Source: Sphingomonas sanguinis
GTDB taxonomy: Bacteria > Pseudomonadota > Alphaproteobacteria > Sphingomonadales > Sphingomonadaceae
Reading direction: 5' to 3'
Assembly: GCF_019297835.1 (NCBI RefSeq)
Contig: NZ_CP079203.1
Coordinates: 1,523,001 to 1,587,000 of the forward strand
Length of the DNA: 64,000 bases
The stretch's first letter is position 1. Every line of letters starts with the position of its first letter. Below the pieces are notes generated by a model. It did not search any database. It saw only the letters and a list, made by a program, of their open reading frames with translations, and was not told where the DNA came from. Positions 18,391-27,881 of this stretch are shown one piece after another. The position numbers were made by a program, and so were the translations under genes.

Positions 18391-19583
18391 GCGACCCGCC
18401 ACTGCACTATGGGATAGCTCGCCTTCCACCCCCGCTTGGTGCCGAGCGGTCGCGCACGCGCCAATTCGATGCGCAGCAGCTCCCCGCCATAACGGGCATG
18501 GCATTCGACCAGCAGCGCCTCGGTCTCCAACGTGACGGCGTGCGCGACCAGGCGACAGCGCGGCAGAGTCCGCAGCGCCTCGACCAGTGGCCGCGACAAG
18601 CCGCCGCCGACGAACACCGCATCGGGGTGCGGACGCTCGGCCAGCTCCGAAACCGCATCACCCTCGATCAGGTCCAGCCGGGTCAGGCCCAGCCGTGCGG
18701 CATTGTCGGCGGCGCGCGCGAGGCGTGCGGGATCGCGCTCGAAACCGATGGCGCGGGTGGTCGGGTCGCTCAGCAGCCATTCGATCGCGACCGATCCCGA
18801 TCCGGTGCCGATGTCCCACAGCAACTCGCCCGGTCGCGGCGCGAGCGCCGACAGTGCCAGCGCGCGGACGGGGCGCTTGGTGATCTGTCCGTCATGCGCG
18901 AACCAGTCATCGTCCAGGCCACTCGCACGCGGCAGGATACGGCCCGACCCGGCAGGCTCGATCGCGACCGCGACCGGGTGGGCGATATCGGTCCAGTCGA
19001 GCGCGTCCGCCGTGCAGGCCCGCACCCGCTCGCGCGGACCGCCCAGCGCCTCCAGCACGGTCAGCGCGCTGTCGCCGAAGCCCTGTTCCGCCAGCCATGC
19101 GGCCAAGCCCGTCACCGAAGCGCCATCGCGCATCAGCGCCAGGATCCGCTGCCCCGGTGCCAGAAGCGGTCGCAGCGTCTCGACGGGACGCGCATGCAGT
19201 CCGACGCTGTGGATCGTCTCGACCGGCCAGCCCAGCCGCGCCGCCGCCAGCGACAAAGTGGACGGGGCCGGATAGGCGATCCACTCGCCCGGCTCCATCG
19301 CCCGTGTCACCACCGACCCCGCCCCGAACCAGAAGGGATCGCCCGAGGCGAGCATCACCACCCGCTCAGCCTTCCGTTCGAGCAGCATGGGAACGCCATC
19401 GGCAAAGGGGACGGGCCAGACGATCCGCTCGGCCCGGCCCTGCTCGGCCAGCAGCGACAGGTGACGCGGCGCGCCCATCACGCTATCGGCCGCCAGGATC
19501 GCGGCGCGCGCGGGGGCGGTCAGTCCGTCCCAGCCATCCTCGCCGATCCCGACGATCGTCAGCCACGCCTGGGAGTCAGCCAT
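18384..19583 (-). CDS. cobL: Precorrin-6Y C5,15-methyltransferase (decarboxylating)
   Basis: A 399-residue fusion. The N-terminal corrin-methyltransferase (CbiE-like) domain, about residues 1-200, contains VGIGEDGWDGL and MLASGDPFWFGAG. The C-terminal CbiT-like domain, about 215-399, has a classical SAM motif LLWDIGTGSGSVAIEW. Together they methylate C-5 and C-15 and decarboxylate the acetate on C-12. It heads the cobL-cobE-cobM-cobB-cobA-cobF block. Its ATG and the ATG of cobK overlap head to head in a single CATG. Confidence 0.95.
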   Translation of the reverse strand: MADSQAWLTIVGIGEDGWDGLTAPARAAILAADSVMGAPRHLSLLAEQGRAERIVWPVPFADGVPMLLERKAERVVMLASGDPFWFGAGSVVTRAMEPGEWIAYPAPSTLSLAAARLGWPVETIHSVGLHARPVETLRPLLAPGQRILALMRDGASVTGLAAWLAEQGFGDSALTVLEALGGPRERVRACTADALDWTDIAHPVAVAIEPAGSGRILPRASGLDDDWFAHDGQITKRPVRALALSALAPRPGELLWDIGTGSGSVAIEWLLSDPTTRAIGFERDPARLARAADNAARLGLTRLDLIEGDAVSELAERPHPDAVFVGGGLSRPLVEALRTLPRCRLVAHAVTLETEALLVECHARYGGELLRIELARARPLGTKRGWKASYPIVQWRVAW

Positions 19584-20328
19584 GCGCCATATCCTTCTGC
19601 TCGGCGGCACGACCGAAGCGAGCGCCCTGGCCACCGCGCTGGCCGCGCGGGGCGAGCGGGCGGTGTTGAGCTATGCGGGCCGTACCGAAGCCCCGCGCGC
19701 GCAGGCGATCCCGACGCGGGTCGGCGGTTTCGGCGGTATCGAGGGGCTGGCCGAGTATCTGCGCCGCGAAGGCGTGACCCATCTGGTCGACGCCACCCAT
19801 CCCTTTGCCGCGCGGATCAGTGCCAATGCGATTGCGGCGGCGGAGTTGGCGGGCGTCCCCCTTCTCGCGCTGACCCGACCCGAATGGGTGGAGACGCCCG
19901 GCGACCGCTGGACCCGCGTGGCGGATACCGAACAGGCGGTGGCCGCACTCGGCTCCGATCCGGCGCGCGTCTTCCTGGCGCTCGGGCGTCAGACCATCGA
20001 CAACTTCGCCAGCGCGCCGCAGCATTTCTACCTGCTGCGCTTCGTCGATGCCGCCGCGCCGCCCGCGCTGCCCCGCCACCATCTGGTCGTGGACCGAGGT
20101 CCCTTTACGCTGACTGGCGAACTGGCGCTGCTGCGTGAACATCGAATCCAGATAGTCGTCGCTAAGAACGCGGGGGGCTCCGGCGCTAGGGCGAAGCTGG
20201 ATGCGGCGCGCGAACTCGGGCTGCCGGTCGTGATGATCGACCGGCCCTTCATCCCGCCCCGCCGTCAGGTGAGCAGCGTCGCCGCCGTGCTGGATTGGCT
20301 GGATCACGGCGTCGTCCGGGGAGTGTAG
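19582..20328 (+). CDS. cobK: Precorrin-6A reductase
   Basis: A 248-residue NADPH-dependent reductase that converts precorrin-6A to precorrin-6B. The N-terminal LLLGGTTEASALA nucleotide-binding motif, VDATHPFAARIS and VAKNAGGSGARAKLDAA are characteristic of CobK/CbiJ. It is the only gene on the plus strand within a long stretch of minus-strand cob genes. Its start overlaps the cobL start and its last 25 bases overlap the cobJ 3' end, so its whole length is antisense to any cobJ-to-cobL read-through. Confidence 0.94.
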   Translation: MRHILLLGGTTEASALATALAARGERAVLSYAGRTEAPRAQAIPTRVGGFGGIEGLAEYLRREGVTHLVDATHPFAARISANAIAAAELAGVPLLALTRPEWVETPGDRWTRVADTEQAVAALGSDPARVFLALGRQTIDNFASAPQHFYLLRFVDAAAPPALPRHHLVVDRGPFTLTGELALLREHRIQIVVAKNAGGSGARAKLDAARELGLPVVMIDRPFIPPRRQVSSVAAVLDWLDHGVVRGV

Positions 20329-21053
20329 AGGATCGGCCGTCCGGCGTGCGGGATCATCCGCGTGCGGCTGGAGCCGATGATGACGACGGTGCGCATATCG
20401 GCCATCTCGCCGCGCGCTTCCGGCAGGGGCACGATGCGCAAATGCTCCTCGGGTGTGGAAACGGCGCGGGCGAACAGCACCGGGCGGTCATCCCCGCATG
20501 TCTCGCGCAGCAGCGCAAAGGCCGCGTCCAGCGCATCGGGCCGCGCCTTGGACCGGGGATTATAAAGCGCGATGGCGAAATCCGCCTCTGCCGCCAGCGC
20601 CAGCCGCCGCTCGATCAGCGCTTGGGGCTTGAGGTTATCCGACAGGTTGATCGCACAGAAATCATGGCCCAGCGGCGCGCCCGCCCGCGCGCTCGCCGCC
20701 AGCATTGCGGTGATGCCGGGCAGGACACGGATGTCGAGGTCATGCCAGCGGGCGGGATCTTCCTCGACCCGCTCGAAGATCGCCGCTGCCATCGCGAACA
20801 CCCCCGGATCGCCCGAAGACACGACGACCACGCGCCCCCCCGCCTCCGCCATCTCCAGCGCATGGAGCGCCCGGTCGCGCTCGACCCGGTTGTCGCTGGC
20901 GTGGCGGGTCAGGCCGGGCCGCTCGGGGACGCGCGCGACGTAAGGGATATAGCCGACGACATCGGTCGCCTCGGCGAGCGCCGCCGACACCTCGGGCGTG
21001 ACCATCGCCTCCGCGCCCGGCCCGAGCCCGACGACGATCAGCCAGCCGCTCAT
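20304..21053 (-). CDS. cobJ: Precorrin-3B C17-methyltransferase
   Basis: A 249-residue SAM-dependent enzyme that methylates C-17 of precorrin-3B and contracts the ring to precorrin-4. VVGLGPGAEAMVTPE, YIPYV, VVVSSGDPGVFAMA and LPGITAMLA are family motifs, and IALYNPRSK is typical of CobJ/CbiH. It is the last gene of the riboswitch-2 operon, overlaps cobI by four bases, and its 3' end overlaps the convergent cobK. There is no fused CobE or CbiG domain. Confidence 0.95.
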   Translation of the reverse strand: MSGWLIVVGLGPGAEAMVTPEVSAALAEATDVVGYIPYVARVPERPGLTRHASDNRVERDRALHALEMAEAGGRVVVVSSGDPGVFAMAAAIFERVEEDPARWHDLDIRVLPGITAMLAASARAGAPLGHDFCAINLSDNLKPQALIERRLALAAEADFAIALYNPRSKARPDALDAAFALLRETCGDDRPVLFARAVSTPEEHLRIVPLPEARGEMADMRTVVIIGSSRTRMIPHAGRPILYTPRTTP

Positions 21054-21775
21054 GGCCGCCGCCCCTGGCCGTGGATCAGCGCAATGGAGAAATAGGGGGC
21101 GGGAGCATCTTCCACCTCTGCCAGTCGGCGGACGCGCTCCCCGGCCTGGGCGGCGTGTTCGACCAGCCAGGCCTGCTCCGTCCGTCCCGCCGCCGCGATC
21201 GCGCGGCGCAGCTTGGGCAGATGGCGGCCGATCTTCATCACGACCAGCGCGTCGGTCTCGGCGATGCGGCGGGTCAGTTCCGGCTCGGGCAGGGTCGCCA
21301 TCGCGACGGTCAGCACATCGTCGCCCCAGGTGATCGGCGCGCCGCTGGCGGTCCAGGCGCCCGACATGCCGGTGATGCCGGGCACCACTGCGACGGGCAC
21401 ATGATCCTTCAACCGGCTGTGCAGGTGCATGAACGAGCCGTAGAAGAATGGGTCGCCCTCACATAGGACCACCACATCCTCGCCGCCCTGCACCAGCGAG
21501 AGGATATGCGCAGTGCATGCCGCATAGAAGGCCGACAGGCACTCATTGTAGCGCGGGTCGGTGAACAGGATCTCGGTTGTGACCGGATAGTCCATCGGAT
21601 ACTCGACCACATCGTCGCGGAGCATACCCTCTACGATGGTGCGCGCATGGCCACGTCGTCCGGCCTTGCGGAAATAGGCAACGTGCTTGGCACCGCGTAC
21701 CAGCCGGTCGGCGCGGACGCTCATCAGGTCCGCCGCGCCCGGCCCCAGGCCCACGCCGTGAACGGTCCCCGTCAT
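21050..21775 (-). CDS. cobI: Precorrin-2 C20-methyltransferase
   Basis: A 241-residue SAM-dependent methyltransferase that converts precorrin-2 to precorrin-3A. It has HGVGLGPGAADLMSVRA, a long insert typical of CobI including MDYPVTTE, VVLCEGDPFFYGSF and VPGITGMSG. The start MTGTVHG overlaps the cobH stop by four bases, and its stop overlaps the cobJ start in the same way. Confidence 0.95.
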   Translation of the reverse strand: MTGTVHGVGLGPGAADLMSVRADRLVRGAKHVAYFRKAGRRGHARTIVEGMLRDDVVEYPMDYPVTTEILFTDPRYNECLSAFYAACTAHILSLVQGGEDVVVLCEGDPFFYGSFMHLHSRLKDHVPVAVVPGITGMSGAWTASGAPITWGDDVLTVAMATLPEPELTRRIAETDALVVMKIGRHLPKLRRAIAAAGRTEQAWLVEHAAQAGERVRRLAEVEDAPAPYFSIALIHGQGRRP

Positions 21776-22401
21776 TCGGCGCGGCTCGCCAGCGCGTTGA
21801 TCGCCGCCACCGTGATCGCGCTGCCGCCGGGGCGGCCCTTCACGATAGCGCACGGGACCGGCTGTGCTTCCCAGAGCGCGTCCTTCGACTCCATCGCGCC
21901 GACGAAACCGACCGGACAGCCGATGATCGCCGCCGGGCGTGGGCAGTGGGGGTCTTCGAGCATGGTCAGCAGATGGAAGAGCGCGGTCGGCGCATTGCCG
22001 ATCGCCACCAGCGCGCCTGCCAGATGCGGCCGCCACAGCTCCAGCGCGGCGGCGGAACGGGTCGTGCCCATTTCCTCGGCCAGCGCGGGCACAGCGGGAT
22101 CGCGCAGCGTACAGATCACCGGATTGTCGGCGGGCAGCCGCGCGCGCGTAACCCCCTCGCTGACCATATGCGCGTCGCACAGGATCGCCGCGCCGTTCGC
22201 CAGCGCCTGCCGCCCCGCCACCGCGAAACCGGCGGAGAAATGGATCGACGGCGCCAGCTCGACCAGCCCGGCGGCATGAATCATGCGCACCGCGACCGGC
22301 TCTTCCTCCGCATCGAAGCGCGCCAGCTCCGCCTCGGCGCGAATGATGGCGAAGGACTGGCGATAGATCGCCGCGCCATCGGTTTCGTAAGTGTACGGCA
22401 T
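21772..22401 (-). CDS. cobH: Precorrin-8X methylmutase
   Basis: A 209-residue enzyme that migrates the C-11 methyl to C-12, forming hydrogenobyrinate. Residues from IYRQSFAIIRAEA to RMIHAAG give the family start; the catalytic-type His is in the RMIHA segment. GFVGAMESKDAL and KGRPGGSAITVAA close the protein. Its ATG shares one base with the cobG stop (TGATG). Confidence 0.95.
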   Translation of the reverse strand: MPYTYETDGAAIYRQSFAIIRAEAELARFDAEEEPVAVRMIHAAGLVELAPSIHFSAGFAVAGRQALANGAAILCDAHMVSEGVTRARLPADNPVICTLRDPAVPALAEEMGTTRSAAALELWRPHLAGALVAIGNAPTALFHLLTMLEDPHCPRPAAIIGCPVGFVGAMESKDALWEAQPVPCAIVKGRPGGSAITVAAINALASRAE

Positions 22402-23522
22402 CAACAGGCTCCGAGAAGCGCGACCGCCCGCTCGGGCGTCAATCCGGTGTGAAGGGGCGCGGCCCCGGCGCGGGCGTGTCTGGCCAGATCGAAAGCCCCC
22501 TCCCGCCCGGTCAGCACCCAGTCCGCTGCCCGTGCCCGTGCGCAGCCCTTCGCGCAACCCGAGACGTGCAGGCGGCCGTCGATCAGCGGTGCGAGCCGGG
22601 TGGCCAACCCACGGGTTTCGACACTCGCCTGCGGACAGGCAGGCGCGCCGACACAGGCATCGACGTGCAGGATCGGGCTGTCGGCGAGAAGCATTCCGGC
22701 GACGGGCACGGTTGCGACGCCCTCCGCGATCAGCAACCGCCACGGGGTGAGGCGAACGGCGCAACCATGCGAACGAACGAACGCCGCCAGCGAGGCGGCG
22801 TCGATCCGGCCGAAGGGCAGTCCATAAACCGCCCCGATCGGATGCGCGCCCGGCTGCATCGGTTTGCCGGATGCGGGTACGGCGTCGCCTTGGGCCCAGT
22901 CGGGCAGGGCCACCTTGTGGCGCGCCATTCGCCCGGCCGCGTGTCCGCCGCTTTCGCTGAACCAGTGCGCCAGCCGAATCAGGGCGTCGACCGCGTTGGA
23001 CCGCGTCACGGCGACACCGCTCGACCGCCTATCCCCACGCAGCGCCAGGGTGCCAGTGGCGGTCCTCTCGATACGGAAATCCCCGGGCGCATCCATGACT
23101 ATCGGCGACGGCCCCGCATCGATGATAAAGCCCACCTTGCCCGGCAGTTCGGGCAGTTCGGCCAGGCGCGCCCGCAATTCGCTCGCGATGGCATGACTAT
23201 CGTCGCCCTCACGCCAATCCGGGTTGATAAGGATCGCCCCCCGCCCCTCCGACACCGGATTGGGATCAACCAGCCCCAACGCCTGCAACTCCGCCAGCAG
23301 CGTGGACCAGTTCGCCTCGGCCACACCCCGGATTTGCAGGTTCGCACGCACCGTCAGGTCGATCTGGCCATTGCCGTGGCGGATCGCGCCCGCGCACAGC
23401 CCTTCGGCCTGTTCCGCCGTCAACCGTCCCAGCGGCGGCCGAACGCGGACCAGCAGCCCGTCGCCCGCCATCATCGGCCGGAACGCATCGGGGCACCAGC
23501 CCTTGACCACGAAGCCGCTCAT
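22401..23522 (-). CDS. cobG: Precorrin-3B synthase
   Basis: A 373-residue sulfite/nitrite-reductase-like monooxygenase that hydroxylates precorrin-3A and forms the gamma-lactone using O2, marking this as the aerobic pathway. The RANLQIRGV segment belongs to the siroheme-reductase-like fold. The C-terminal cysteines CVGAPACPQA and SGCAKGCA are placed to bind a 4Fe-4S cluster. It is shorter than P. denitrificans CobG. The start MSGFVVKGWCPDA overlaps the cobN stop by four bases. Confidence 0.92.
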   Translation of the reverse strand: MSGFVVKGWCPDAFRPMMAGDGLLVRVRPPLGRLTAEQAEGLCAGAIRHGNGQIDLTVRANLQIRGVAEANWSTLLAELQALGLVDPNPVSEGRGAILINPDWREGDDSHAIASELRARLAELPELPGKVGFIIDAGPSPIVMDAPGDFRIERTATGTLALRGDRRSSGVAVTRSNAVDALIRLAHWFSESGGHAAGRMARHKVALPDWAQGDAVPASGKPMQPGAHPIGAVYGLPFGRIDAASLAAFVRSHGCAVRLTPWRLLIAEGVATVPVAGMLLADSPILHVDACVGAPACPQASVETRGLATRLAPLIDGRLHVSGCAKGCARARAADWVLTGREGAFDLARHARAGAAPLHTGLTPERAVALLGAC

Positions 23523-26500
23523 GCCGCGCCGTCCAGCATGGCGAGCACCGAATTGCGCCGCGTCCGCCACAGCCCCGCCTTGTGAAGCGCCGCGAACCGC
23601 GCCTCCATCGCCTTCAACGCCGCCGGGTTCGCCTGCGCCATGAAGTCGCGCACGGCATCCTGCGCCAAGGTCGCATCCCAATACAGGTCGATCAGCGCGG
23701 CGGGCACCGCCTCCGCCAGATGCGCGAAGCTGCCCAGATGGTCGAGCGTCGCGGCAATCTCCGCCGCGCCCCGGAAACCATGCGCCATCATCCCCGCCAC
23801 CCAGCGCGGATTGGCGGCGCGGGCATGGACGGTGCGCGCGATCTCCTCGGCGAGCGTCCGCGCCTTGGGGTTGGCGGGATCGCGCGTGTCGAGATGATAG
23901 AGCGCCGCCCCGCCCTCCCCCAAAGCCGCTCGTGCCGCCGCGAACCCCGCCTGATGCGCGGCATAGTCGGCGGCGAGCAGCAGGTCGCTTTCGGGCAGGT
24001 CGTGAAGGTGGACGAACGCCTGCGCCCCCGCCACCCGCGCGGCGATCCCTGCCACATCGCGCCGGTCGCCATCGTCGAGCGCGGTCGCCGAAGCCGCGAG
24101 CCAGCTCTGCCCCGCCTCGATCCGTGCCGCCTCGTCATAGCCCGCATTTGGGTCCAGCCCGATGCCATAGCGTCCCGGCGCGGGGCCATAGACGCGCGGG
24201 CTCGCCTGTCCGACGAACGGATTCCATTCGGCCGTTTCGTCCCGCTGGCCGAGCGCGCGCACCGCCTGCCCGAACAGCGCGACCAGATGCGGGAAGGCGT
24301 CGCGGAACAGCCCCGACACGCGCAGCGTCACATCGACACGCGGCCGGTCGAAGCGCATCAGCGGCATCACCTCGAACCCCGTCACCCGCTCGGAACGATG
24401 GTCCCAGACCGGCTCGACCCCGATCAGGTGCAGCGCCATGGCGAATTCCTCGCCCGCCGTGCGCATCGTCGCCGAGCCCCAGAGATCGACGATCAGGGTG
24501 CGAAGGTGATCGCCCTCCTCCTGCATATGGCGGCGGATCAGTTCCTCGGCGAGCTTCACGCCCTGGAGATGTGCGGCCCGGCTCGGCAACGCGCGCGGAT
24601 CGATGGCGTAAAGGTTGCGCCCCGTGGGCAGCACATCGGCGCGCCCACGATAGGGCGAACCCGAAGGCCCCGCCGGAACGCGCTTTCCATCCAGCCCGGC
24701 GAGCAACCCCGCCCGCTCCGCCACGCCCTGTTCACCGCGCCCGAAGACGTGAAGCCCCTCGCCGAACTGGCTGTCCTTCACGTCGCAGACGAATGCGTCG
24801 ATCCGCGCCAGCGGATCCTCCGCCCCCGCCAGCCCCAGCGTCTCGCCCAGTCCGACGCTGTCTGCCTCCTCGGCGATGCTGGCGCGCAGCCGGTCGCGGC
24901 GGGCGGGGTCGAGGCCGTCGGCATTGGCATATTCGTCGAGCAGCGCCTCCAGCCGCCCCAGCCCCGCACCTGTCTCCGCCTGCACCAGCGCCGGGGGAAC
25001 ATGCCCGATCGTCACCGCGCCCAGCCGCCTTTTGGCCTGCGCCGCCTCGCCCGGATCGTTGACGATGAAGGGATAAAGGACCGGCCAGTCTTTGGTCAGC
25101 GCTTCCGGCCAGCAGCCATCGGACAGCGCGACCGCCTTGCCCGGCAGCCACTCCAGCGTCCCGTGCGCGCCGACATGGACCAGCGCGTCGATCCGTTGCG
25201 CGCGGAGCCAAAGATAAAAAGCGACGTAACCGTGGCGCGGGCAGCGCGAGAGGTCGTGATAATCGTCGGCCCGCGCCCCCCGCCGCCCGCGCTCGGGCTG
25301 GAGCGCGACGATGGCCTTGCCGAGCGTCAGGGCCGGAAAATGGAAGGAGTCGCCCTCGACCAGCGGGTCGTCCTCGACCGCGCCCCAGCTTTCGGTAAGG
25401 TCGACGCGCAGACTTTCGGGAAGAGCGGCCAGGGCCTCGCGATAGGCGGCGACGGGCCAGGCGATCCGGTTGCCGAGCAGCGCGGCGGGCAGATCGGGCT
25501 GCGGTTTCACATCATAACCCGCCTCACCCAGATCGGCGAGGATCGCCGCAGTCGAGGCAAAGCCGTCCAGCCCGACCGCATGCGCCGCCTGCCAGTCCTT
25601 GCCCGGATAGGTCGACAGCAGGATCGCGAGGCGCCGCTCCGCCGCCGGAGTCGCCGCCAGCCTCGCCCAGCCCGCCACCTTGTCCGCTACGGCGGCGATC
25701 CGCCCGGGCTCGGCGCGATGGAGGCGCAGGGCGATATCGAAGTCGGGGTCGCGCTCTCCCGGCTGCTTGAAGCTGACCACGCCCGCGAACAGGCGTCCGT
25801 CGATCTCGGGCAGGACGACGTGCATGGCGAGGTCGGCGGGCGACAGGCCGCGCGCGGCGCCCTCCCAGCCCGCCCGGTCGCTGGTGGCGAGTGCCACCTG
25901 AAAGACCGGCACACCTGCGCCGTCGAGCGAGGTGGTGTCGTCCTCGCCGCGTGCAGAAAAAGCGGTGGCGTTGATGATCGCGGCGGGGGTGAGGGCTTCG
26001 ACCCAGCGCGCGACCCAGGGGCCTGCGCCCTCGGCTTTCAGCGAGGGGACGAACAGGGCGATGGGGTCGAAGCCGCGTTCGGACAGCGCGGTGTGGAGGG
26101 CGACGATGGGTTCGATGTCGGCGGCGGCGAGATAGGCGCGGTAGAAGGTGATCAGGACGCGGGGGCGGGTCGTCGTAAGCAGGGTCGCGGCGGGGCAAGC
26201 GACGCCCTCGAGGGACCAGCTGCCAACGGGAGCGATTTGTGGAGAGGGCCCTCCCCCATCCCCTCCCGCCTGCGGGAGGGGCATGCTCGGGGCGACTGTT
26301 TCGCGCAAAAGCCCCTCTCCCGGCAGGGGGAGGGGTTGGGGAGGGGCAAGAGCCACAGGCGACAACGCCGCGATTTCACGCAAAGCCAAAGCCGCCGCAT
26401 CTGCCCCGCCCGCATCACACAACGCCGTCAACCGCCGAACCAACCCGGCATCCACGGTCGACGCCGCCACCAACCGCCGGTCCTCGCGCCCGTCCGCCGC

Positions 26501-26839
26501 CAGCACCGCCAGCGCGATCCCCCGCTCCCGCGCCAGCCGTTCGACCTCACGCAGGCCGTAATCCCAATAGGCCGCGCCGCCGATCAGCCGGATCAGGATC
26601 GCCTTCGCATGCACCAAGGTCTGCTCGACATAGGTGTCGACCGACAGCGGGTGGATCAAGGCCGCCAGATTGGCGAGCCGCAGCGACCAGGAAAATCCCC
26701 CCGCCCGCCAGCCCGCCGCAAAGGCACTGAGGTCGCTGTCGGAGAAGGACAGCACGACCACGTCACCGGGGCGCTGCCCCAGATCCTGTGGAACGGCTTG
26801 TTCCTCCAGCCCATGGCTCTCGCGAAAGACGAGATGCAC
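23519..26839 (-). CDS. cobN: Cobaltochelatase large subunit CobN
   Basis: An 1106-residue protein that binds hydrogenobyrinate a,c-diamide and, with the AAA+ partners CobS and CobT, inserts Co2+ at the cost of ATP. The LVHVGAHGTLEWLPGK and CPRHGYVAFY segments and the central CobN/Mg-chelatase homology region are intact. The start is GTG, four bases after the cobW stop. Residues about 163-210 are an unusual Pro/Gly-rich insert encoded by a family C intergenic palindrome (see 26230-26370). The reading frame is open throughout. CobS and CobT chelatase partners are not in the window. Confidence 0.94.
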   Translation of the reverse strand: MHLVFRESHGLEEQAVPQDLGQRPGDVVVLSFSDSDLSAFAAGWRAGGFSWSLRLANLAALIHPLSVDTYVEQTLVHAKAILIRLIGGAAYWDYGLREVERLARERGIALAVLAADGREDRRLVAASTVDAGLVRRLTALCDAGGADAAALALREIAALSPVALAPPQPLPLPGEGLLRETVAPSMPLPQAGGDGGGPSPQIAPVGSWSLEGVACPAATLLTTTRPRVLITFYRAYLAAADIEPIVALHTALSERGFDPIALFVPSLKAEGAGPWVARWVEALTPAAIINATAFSARGEDDTTSLDGAGVPVFQVALATSDRAGWEGAARGLSPADLAMHVVLPEIDGRLFAGVVSFKQPGERDPDFDIALRLHRAEPGRIAAVADKVAGWARLAATPAAERRLAILLSTYPGKDWQAAHAVGLDGFASTAAILADLGEAGYDVKPQPDLPAALLGNRIAWPVAAYREALAALPESLRVDLTESWGAVEDDPLVEGDSFHFPALTLGKAIVALQPERGRRGARADDYHDLSRCPRHGYVAFYLWLRAQRIDALVHVGAHGTLEWLPGKAVALSDGCWPEALTKDWPVLYPFIVNDPGEAAQAKRRLGAVTIGHVPPALVQAETGAGLGRLEALLDEYANADGLDPARRDRLRASIAEEADSVGLGETLGLAGAEDPLARIDAFVCDVKDSQFGEGLHVFGRGEQGVAERAGLLAGLDGKRVPAGPSGSPYRGRADVLPTGRNLYAIDPRALPSRAAHLQGVKLAEELIRRHMQEEGDHLRTLIVDLWGSATMRTAGEEFAMALHLIGVEPVWDHRSERVTGFEVMPLMRFDRPRVDVTLRVSGLFRDAFPHLVALFGQAVRALGQRDETAEWNPFVGQASPRVYGPAPGRYGIGLDPNAGYDEAARIEAGQSWLAASATALDDGDRRDVAGIAARVAGAQAFVHLHDLPESDLLLAADYAAHQAGFAAARAALGEGGAALYHLDTRDPANPKARTLAEEIARTVHARAANPRWVAGMMAHGFRGAAEIAATLDHLGSFAHLAEAVPAALIDLYWDATLAQDAVRDFMAQANPAALKAMEARFAALHKAGLWRTRRNSVLAMLDGAA
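26230..26370. repeat. Family C palindromic repeat inside cobN
   Basis: The plus-strand text CCTCCCGCCTGCGGGAGGGG, then GGGGCGA, AAGCCCCTC and GGCAGGGGGAGGGGTTGGGG, ending AGCCACAGGCGACAA, matches the intergenic element at about 14219-14350 almost word for word. Here it is in frame in cobN and encodes a low-complexity stretch including PLPLPGEG and MPLPQAGG. Confidence 0.85.
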
Positions 26840-26843
26840 GTGT

Positions 26844-27881
26844 TCAGCCCTTCAGCACGGCCTCGATCGAAGGCCGGTCGATGCGGTCATGCTCGGCGAT
26901 GACGACCAGTTGCGTGCCGCGCGGCTCGCCCGCGCCCCAGGGGCGGTCGTAGCTGGTGCGCACCCGGCGGCCGACCGCCTGGACCAGCAGCCGCATTGGC
27001 TTGCCCGTAACGGCGGCATAGCCCTTCACCCGCAGGATATCCTGCTGTTCGGCCAGCGTCACGATGCGCGTGGCGATCGCCTCGGGGCTGTCCACCTCGC
27101 CCAGAATCACCGAGATGCTGTCGAAATCGTCATGCTCGTGATCGTCCGCGCCGTCATGATGCGAGGGGCGTGCGGCGATGTCGTCCTCGGCGGCCGCCTC
27201 TAGGCCCAGCACGATCTCGGCAGAGACGATGCCGTCGACCGCCTCGACCATCGGCAGCGGGCGCGGGGCTTCGGCGGCGATGATCGCGCGGGCCTTGGCG
27301 ACGCCCTCCGGCCCGGCGAGGTCCGCCTTGGTCAGCAGGACGATGTCGGCACAAGCCAGTTGGTCCTCGAACACCTCCGACAGTGGCGTTTCATGGTCGA
27401 GGCTGGGGTCGGCGGCCCGCTGCGCCTCCACCGCGTCGAGATCGGGGGCGAAGCGGCCCGCCGCGACGGCCTCGGCATCGGCTAGCGCCACCACGCCGTC
27501 AACGGTGATGCGCGAGCGAATGGCGGGCCAGTCGAAGGCCTTCAACAGCGGCTTGGGCAGCGCCAGACCCGAGGTCTCGATCAGGATGTGATCGGGGCGC
27601 GGCTCCATGGCCAGCAGCTTCTCGACCGTCGGGATGAAGTCGTCGGCGACCGTGCAGCAGATACAGCCATTGGCCAGCTCGACGATATTCTCCGCCGGGC
27701 AATCGGGGATGGCGCAGGATTGCAGGATGTCGCCGTCGACGCCCAAAGTGCCGAATTCGTTGACCACCACCGCCAGGCGACGGCCGCCCGCGTTGCGAAT
27801 CAGATGGCTGATAAGCGTGGTTTTCCCTGCGCCCAGAAAGCCGGTGACGATGGTGACGGGGACCTTGGAAAGGTCACGCAT
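26844..27881 (-). CDS. cobW: CobW-type GTPase metallochaperone
   Basis: A 345-residue G3E-family GTPase, proposed to deliver Co2+ to the cobaltochelatase. The P-loop GFLGAGKTT is at about residues 14-22, the metal-binding CxCC motif NGCICC ends near residue 76, and a His/Asp-rich loop (HHDGADDHEHDD) lies at about 245-257. The C-terminal CobW domain follows. GGAG sits upstream of the chosen ATG. It is first in the operon under riboswitch 2 and directly precedes cobN. Confidence 0.95.
   Translation of the reverse strand: MRDLSKVPVTIVTGFLGAGKTTLISHLIRNAGGRRLAVVVNEFGTLGVDGDILQSCAIPDCPAENIVELANGCICCTVADDFIPTVEKLLAMEPRPDHILIETSGLALPKPLLKAFDWPAIRSRITVDGVVALADAEAVAAGRFAPDLDAVEAQRAADPSLDHETPLSEVFEDQLACADIVLLTKADLAGPEGVAKARAIIAAEAPRPLPMVEAVDGIVSAEIVLGLEAAAEDDIAARPSHHDGADDHEHDDFDSISVILGEVDSPEAIATRIVTLAEQQDILRVKGYAAVTGKPMRLLVQAVGRRVRTSYDRPWGAGEPRGTQLVVIAEHDRIDRPSIEAVLKG

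Noticed and set aside
20304..20328. A frameshift at the cobJ/cobK junction
   Set aside because: The genes run toward each other and overlap by 25 bases; both end at normal family length with intact motifs.
23582..26902. A plus-strand open frame of over 1100 codons opposite cobN
   Set aside because: It mirrors cobN, whose protein is clearly recognised; high G+C keeps the opposite frame free of stops, and its translation shows no family pattern.
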